Origin: Chersky-822 sp035509195 | Lineage (GTDB): Bacteria > Actinomycetota > Actinomycetes > Streptosporangiales > Streptosporangiaceae | DNA length: 35,775 nucleotides | Reading direction: 5' to 3' | NCBI GenBank assembly: GCA_035509195.1 | Contig: DATJLT010000399.1 | Location: forward strand, 1-35,775 | Shown: positions 32,575-35,775 of the stretch, piece after piece | Layout: each line of letters starts with the position of its first letter | How positions within the stretch are numbered: position 1 is the stretch's first letter | Program-made: the position numbers and the translations under genes | The notes under the pieces: generated by a model | The model's database searches: none | Told to the model about the DNA's origin: nothing | The model's input: only the letters and a program-made list of their open reading frames with translations

Positions 32575-32853
32575 ATGAAATACGTGCTGCTCTACGAGCC
32601 AGGTAGCGAAGAGGGAGCCGCCAGGGCGCCACTGCACTTCCCAGAGCACGTCGCGAGCTGGGACGCCTACCGCCGCGACGGCACGTTGCTGCTCATCGGC
32701 CCGTTCGCCGACGGTTCAGGCGCGATGGCCGTCTTCACCACCAGGGAAGCGGCCGAGCAGTTCGCCAGCGAAGACCCGTTCGTCAGGCACGGCGTGGTCA
32801 GCGGCTGGTCCGTTCGCGAATGGAACGAGGCCATCTTCGAACCTCGTTGCTGA
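32575..32853 (+). CDS. YciI-like (YCII) domain protein
   Basis: 92-residue ferredoxin-like fold protein (MKYVLLYEPG start, HVASWDAYRRDGTLLLIGPFADG, DPFVRHGVVSGWSVREWNEAI). YCII proteins form dimers with a His/Asp pocket and often act in degradation pathways or accompany sigma factors; here it stands alone and the role is unknown. ATG 32575 begins exactly at the family start; the open frame upstream has no similarity. It is followed by the second repeat array. Confidence 0.85.
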   Translation: MKYVLLYEPGSEEGAARAPLHFPEHVASWDAYRRDGTLLLIGPFADGSGAMAVFTTREAAEQFASEDPFVRHGVVSGWSVREWNEAIFEPRC

Positions 32854-32910
32854 CCGGGCGCGCCCCGCCCCCGTCGCCGGGTCGGACAAATGCCGCTTAT
32901 TGCCGACGCT

Positions 32911-33054
32911 ACCGCATCGTTGTCTCCCTGATGCTGAAGCGGGGCGCGCGCTTACGACAACGTTGGCTTCCCGATGCTGCTGCGGCAGCATCGCTGGCTC
33001 TCCGTTGCTGTTGGGCCCAGCTGGCTTACAACAACGTTGGCCTGTTGTTGCGGT
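32911..33054. repeat. 144-bp array of eight alternating 8-bp half-sites (copy 2)
   Basis: Units lie at 32911-32937, 32954-32980, 32985-33011 and 33028-33054, each 8 bp - 11 nt - 8 bp, separated by 16, 4 and 16 nt, the same as copy 1. Half-sites in one orientation: ACCGCATC, TCAGCATC, ACGACAAC, GCAGCATC, GCAGCATC, ACAGCAAC, ACAACAAC and ACCGCAAC. The central pair forms a perfect 9-bp hairpin CGATGCTGC-TGCG-GCAGCATCG (32972-32993). All four 11-nt inner segments are alike (GTTGTCTCCCT, GTTGGCTTCCC, GCTGGCTCTCC, GTTGGCCTGTT), which is not so in copy 1. It lies between the 3' ends of two convergent genes. The central hairpin might also terminate transcription. Function unknown. Confidence 0.8.
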
Positions 33055-33077
33055 AATCAGGGAGGCGCTCGACGGCG

Positions 33078-33875
33078 CTAAGTCAATGGGCTGATCCAGG
33101 CACCAGGGTCACCGGGGCTGCCGGTGAAGTCGTAACGCACGAAGTCAGGCGAGAGCGCGACAAGCGAAACCGAGGTGGTGCCCCAGATCTGCCCCCCGCC
33201 GAGATCACGGCACGGCAGCAGCGCCCGGTCGTCCCCTGGATCGATCCCGGCCCCGTTGAGTAGCGGGAACCATTCGCCCCAGGCCTCGGCGACTGGCTGT
33301 CCTGGCCGGGGATCCGGTCGGCTCGCGGAAAGGAAGCGGGGCAGGAAGTAGCCGATCCGCGCGAGTTCATGGGCGCGCCCGTTGCCGGTGCCCGTATCGT
33401 CGGCAGCGACTGTGCCGAGGCTGGCCGCCCAGCCGCTATTGACGGCGAAATGCAGGCTGGGCTCGGTGAGACTGGCCTCGGTCAGGGTGTTGCCGTCCCA
33501 GATCTGGGAAAGCGCGCTGGCGGGTTCGCCGTGACCGGCTTCGACGGTGAGGAGGTGGAATGGGTCGAAGTCGCCGAGGATAGCGCGATCCAGCTTCTGC
33601 CCGGCGGCAGCCGCGAGCGGCAGGGAACCCCGCGAACGGCGCGTAGCTTCAGGCGCGGGATGGCCACGGCCATTGAGAACGCACGCCGCACGGCGCTCGC
33701 CCGGCGCGACGGCAAGCCAGGTGCCGCCCGCTTGAAGATCCAGGCCGCCGGTCAGCCCGGGGTACTGCGGCCAGTGCTGCCCTGGCGGCCGCCAGGCCCG
33801 GTCGATGATCTCGTCCCTCACGCCGACGAGGAGGACCGGCCGACCTGGCTCGACGCTGAGCAATGCGGTGCACAT
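33078..33875 (-). CDS. NRDE / TANGO2-family protein
   Basis: 265 residues. The start MCTALLSVEPGRPVLLVGVRDEI matches the family, named for an Asn-Arg-Asp-Glu motif that reads VRDE here; Cys2 could act as an N-terminal nucleophile as in related Ntn-type folds. WPQYPGLTGGLDLQAGGTWLAV is the second conserved block. Biochemical function of the family is not settled. I chose ATG 33875, where family similarity begins; the frame is open up to 33968. It diverges from the cupin gene with 34 nt between starts, and its 3' end faces the repeat array. Confidence 0.82.
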   Translation of the reverse strand: MCTALLSVEPGRPVLLVGVRDEIIDRAWRPPGQHWPQYPGLTGGLDLQAGGTWLAVAPGERRAACVLNGRGHPAPEATRRSRGSLPLAAAAGQKLDRAILGDFDPFHLLTVEAGHGEPASALSQIWDGNTLTEASLTEPSLHFAVNSGWAASLGTVAADDTGTGNGRAHELARIGYFLPRFLSASRPDPRPGQPVAEAWGEWFPLLNGAGIDPGDDRALLPCRDLGGGQIWGTTSVSLVALSPDFVRYDFTGSPGDPGAWISPLT

Positions 33876-33909
33876 CAGATGAAACTGTACCGCCTGCCAG
33901 ACTGGGTTC

Positions 33910-34287
33910 ATGGAACCCGTCAGCCTGTCCGCGATGCTCGCGTGCTTCACCGAACACTGGCAGCCCAAGAAGATCGCCGGCCTTAACGATTACGACATCA
34001 AGATCGTCAAGGTGCTCGGTGAGTTCACCTGGCACACCCATCCAGAAACCGACGAGTTCTTCTTGGTGATCAGCGGCGAGCTGACCATCCAGCTTCGGAC
34101 AGGCAACGTGCTGCTCGGCCCTGGCGAACTGTTCGTGGTGCCGCGGGGTACCGAGCACTGCCCGCAGGCGAGCGCCGAGACCGCGGTGATGCTGATCGAG
34201 CCGCGCGGCGTCGTCAACACCGGCGACGCGGGCGGGCACCTGACGGCGGAACTCGAGGACCTGACAGGAAGTGGACTTGACCGCTGA
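33910..34287 (+). CDS. Cupin domain protein
   Basis: 125-residue single-domain cupin. Motif 1 is GEFTWHTHPETDEFFLVISG with the metal ligands H-x-H-x4-E, and motif 2 PGELFVVPRGTEHCPQA supplies the second His. It probably binds a divalent metal; an isomerase, dioxygenase or sensor role cannot be told apart. Its last 17 nt overlap the start of the phosphotransferase-like gene, so the two are co-expressed. Confidence 0.88.
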   Translation: MEPVSLSAMLACFTEHWQPKKIAGLNDYDIKIVKVLGEFTWHTHPETDEFFLVISGELTIQLRTGNVLLGPGELFVVPRGTEHCPQASAETAVMLIEPRGVVNTGDAGGHLTAELEDLTGSGLDR

Positions 34288-35182
34288 TGGCGCTGGCGAT
34301 CGCCTTACCGGCGGCGAGGTTCCCGGCTGGCTAGGACCCTGGTGTGCCGCCCACCTCGGTGCGGTCCCTGCGCAGGTGCTGCTTATCACCGAGCACCTCA
34401 GCGCGGTCTTCGGGCTGCGCCTTGACGACGGCAGGGAAGTGGTGGTCAAGGCTCGCCCTGATCCGTCCGGCCGAGCCGTCACCTGCGTCTTCGCCCAGGC
34501 AGAGCTCGCCGCTGCCGGTTTCGCTTGCCCGGCGCCTCTTACGGAGGTAACGGGCACCGACCCGGCTATCCACGCCGAACAGTGGCGTCCGGGCGGCGAC
34601 CTGCTGCGCGGCGAGGACCCCGGCACGGCGCGGCAGTACGCGGCCGTTTATGCCGAGCTGATGGCAGCGCTGGCCAGGCTGAGCCTGCCGCCGCCGCTGC
34701 CCAACCCGCCTTGGCTGCCGTTCGACGAGCAGGCACCTACCGGAGCGGATTTCGTCGCGGGCATCGCCGCGCGGGCTCACGCACGGCTGAGGTCGGCCAC
34801 CAGCCTGCCCCGTGTACTCGGGCACGCCGACTTCGAGGCGCAGAACCTGCGCTGGAAGGGCACAGAAATCTGGGCCGTGTTCGACTGGGACAGCCTCGCC
34901 TGGATGCCGGAACCGGTACTCGCCGGCGCTGCCTCGGCGGCCTTCGCCAGCGCCGAGCAGCCTACGCTCGCCCCGATCGGCAGCTCGGAGGCTTTTCTCG
35001 AGAGCTACCAGCAAGTACGCGGTCGCTCCTTCAGCGGCGAGGAACTTGAGATCGCCTGGGCGGCGAGCCTGCTCACGGCGACGGTCAACGCGGCTCACGA
35101 AGCCAGGCACGGAGAACCCCCGCTGACCACCGACCGGCTGCGCGACCAGGCAGAAGAAAGGCTCGCCCGCGCGAGCTCATGA
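34271..35182 (+). CDS. Aminoglycoside phosphotransferase (APH)-family protein
   Basis: 303-residue small-molecule kinase fold. The catalytic loop reads LGHADFEAQNLRW (H-x-D-x4-N) and the metal-binding segment WAVFDWDSLAW (D-x-D). The N-lobe has the VVVKARPD Lys strand. APH-fold kinases act on antibiotics, choline, homoserine or other metabolites; nothing here shows that it gives resistance. The GTG at 34271 overlaps the cupin gene by 17 nt. The TGA lies in a TCATGA palindrome shared with the convergent acetyltransferase gene. Confidence 0.87.
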   Translation: MDLTADGAGDRLTGGEVPGWLGPWCAAHLGAVPAQVLLITEHLSAVFGLRLDDGREVVVKARPDPSGRAVTCVFAQAELAAAGFACPAPLTEVTGTDPAIHAEQWRPGGDLLRGEDPGTARQYAAVYAELMAALARLSLPPPLPNPPWLPFDEQAPTGADFVAGIAARAHARLRSATSLPRVLGHADFEAQNLRWKGTEIWAVFDWDSLAWMPEPVLAGAASAAFASAEQPTLAPIGSSEAFLESYQQVRGRSFSGEELEIAWAASLLTATVNAAHEARHGEPPLTTDRLRDQAEERLARASS

Positions 35183-35775
35183 GCGGACGGGAAGCCGGTC
35201 AAGTGCGATACCGAAGTATGCCAGGTAGGCGGCCAGCAGTGCCCGGTCGTCGGTCAGCTCTTCTTCGGTGCGCGCTCCGCCGCTAGTACGGATCAGCATC
35301 CGCCCGCTGATCGTTACCCGGCCGTCGCCGGTAAGCCGGGAACAGACCGTGCCCGCGGTGAAGTGCGACTTCGGTGAGGTCTGCTGCCACCAGCAGGTGG
35401 GCGCGAACTCCGAAAGCTCGCGCTCCCGCCGCTCGATCAGGTACTGGGGCTCATCGTCCTTCCGCACTTTGACATCGCCGCTTGCCAGGTCAGCCAGCAA
35501 GAACCGGCCGCCAGGATCGTCCTGCGGGTCCCTGTCGTCGAATCGCAGCGGGTAGTCACTGTGCGTGCCGAACCCGACATCGACCAGCCAGGGGCCGCTT
35601 CCGTCGCTCCCGGTCACGATCAGCGCAAGGTGATCGAAGGGCGGCCCGAGTCCGCCGTTCCCGTAGACCTTGGCCGCGACCCGCGAGACCCGAGCACCGA
35701 GCGATTCGAGCAGGAGCGCGAAGGCCCCGTTCAGCTCGTAGCAGAACCCGCCCCGGTGACGCACGGTCAGCTTCG
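35177..35775 (-). CDS. nat: Arylamine N-acetyltransferase, 5' end outside the window
   Basis: Transfers acetyl from acetyl-CoA to arylamines or related acceptors. The visible 199 residues start in frame at the window edge (KLTVRHRGGFCYELNG). The catalytic triad is complete: Cys in RGGFCYELN, His in PFDHLAL and Asp in LVDVGFG. About 57 N-terminal residues are beyond the edge, judging from the usual Cys position near 69. The C-terminus (LAYFGIALDRLP) is intact. Confidence 0.9.
   Translation of the reverse strand, partial: KLTVRHRGGFCYELNGAFALLLESLGARVSRVAAKVYGNGGLGPPFDHLALIVTGSDGSGPWLVDVGFGTHSDYPLRFDDRDPQDDPGGRFLLADLASGDVKVRKDDEPQYLIERRERELSEFAPTCWWQQTSPKSHFTAGTVCSRLTGDGRVTISGRMLIRTSGGARTEEELTDDRALLAAYLAYFGIALDRLPVRS

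Noticed and set aside
34271..35775. Antibiotic-resistance pair (APH-like kinase plus acetyltransferase)
   Set aside because: The families are broad, the genes are convergent and not an operon, and there are no mobile-element signs; resistance is not supported.

Overview
The window comes from a high-GC actinomycete. The evidence is G/C-ending codons, frequent GTG starts, an ergothioneine operon, a tricorn protease homologue, a SigE-type sigma factor and a trp attenuator in front of a fused trpEG. I cannot fix the genus. It reads as ordinary chromosome: I see no integrase, transposase, phage module, CRISPR array, rRNA or tRNA.

Layout, 1-14.7 kb. An unusual intergenic repeat array (47-190) precedes ftsH and a coupled ornithine cyclodeaminase-family gene. 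A trp leader peptide and attenuator then lead into trpEG. Next come a secreted glutamic (G1) peptidase facing a secreted protein of unknown function across a terminator hairpin, thyX coupled to a dienelactone hydrolase, a flavohaemoprotein divergent from a tricorn protease, and ccdA.

Layout, 14.7-24.1 kb. A SigE-family sigma factor is coupled to a membrane protein that is probably its regulator. The ergothioneine operon follows as egtA-egtB-egtC::egtD, with egtC and egtD in one reading frame and no egtE nearby. After a lone secreted protein comes a compact unit of a stand-alone HEAGH protein, a 21-residue ORF and a DNA/RNA methyltransferase, then a small secreted protein and an amidohydrolase.

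Layout, 24.1-35.8 kb. A DUF234-type ATPase starts inside a 35-bp palindrome. A TetR gene diverges from an ABC-2 drug exporter pair across five evenly spaced operator-like sites. A degenerate M23-like protein lies behind a CRP-type palindrome. A three-part GH3 beta-glucosidase with two ricin-type lectin domains follows, then a YciI-like protein, a second copy of the repeat array (32911-33054), an NRDE/TANGO2-like protein, a cupin, an aminoglycoside-phosphotransferase-like protein and a truncated arylamine N-acetyltransferase.

The most novel signal is the repeat element. Two intergenic regions 32.7 kb apart each carry eight 8-bp half-sites (consensus near ACAGCATC) in alternating orientation. 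The gaps are identical and symmetric (11-16-11-4-11-16-11), giving exactly 144 bp in both copies. One copy lies between convergent genes, so it is not a simple promoter element. A second theme is extreme compactness at convergent gene ends: four pairs overlap and two more are 3 and 12 nt apart.
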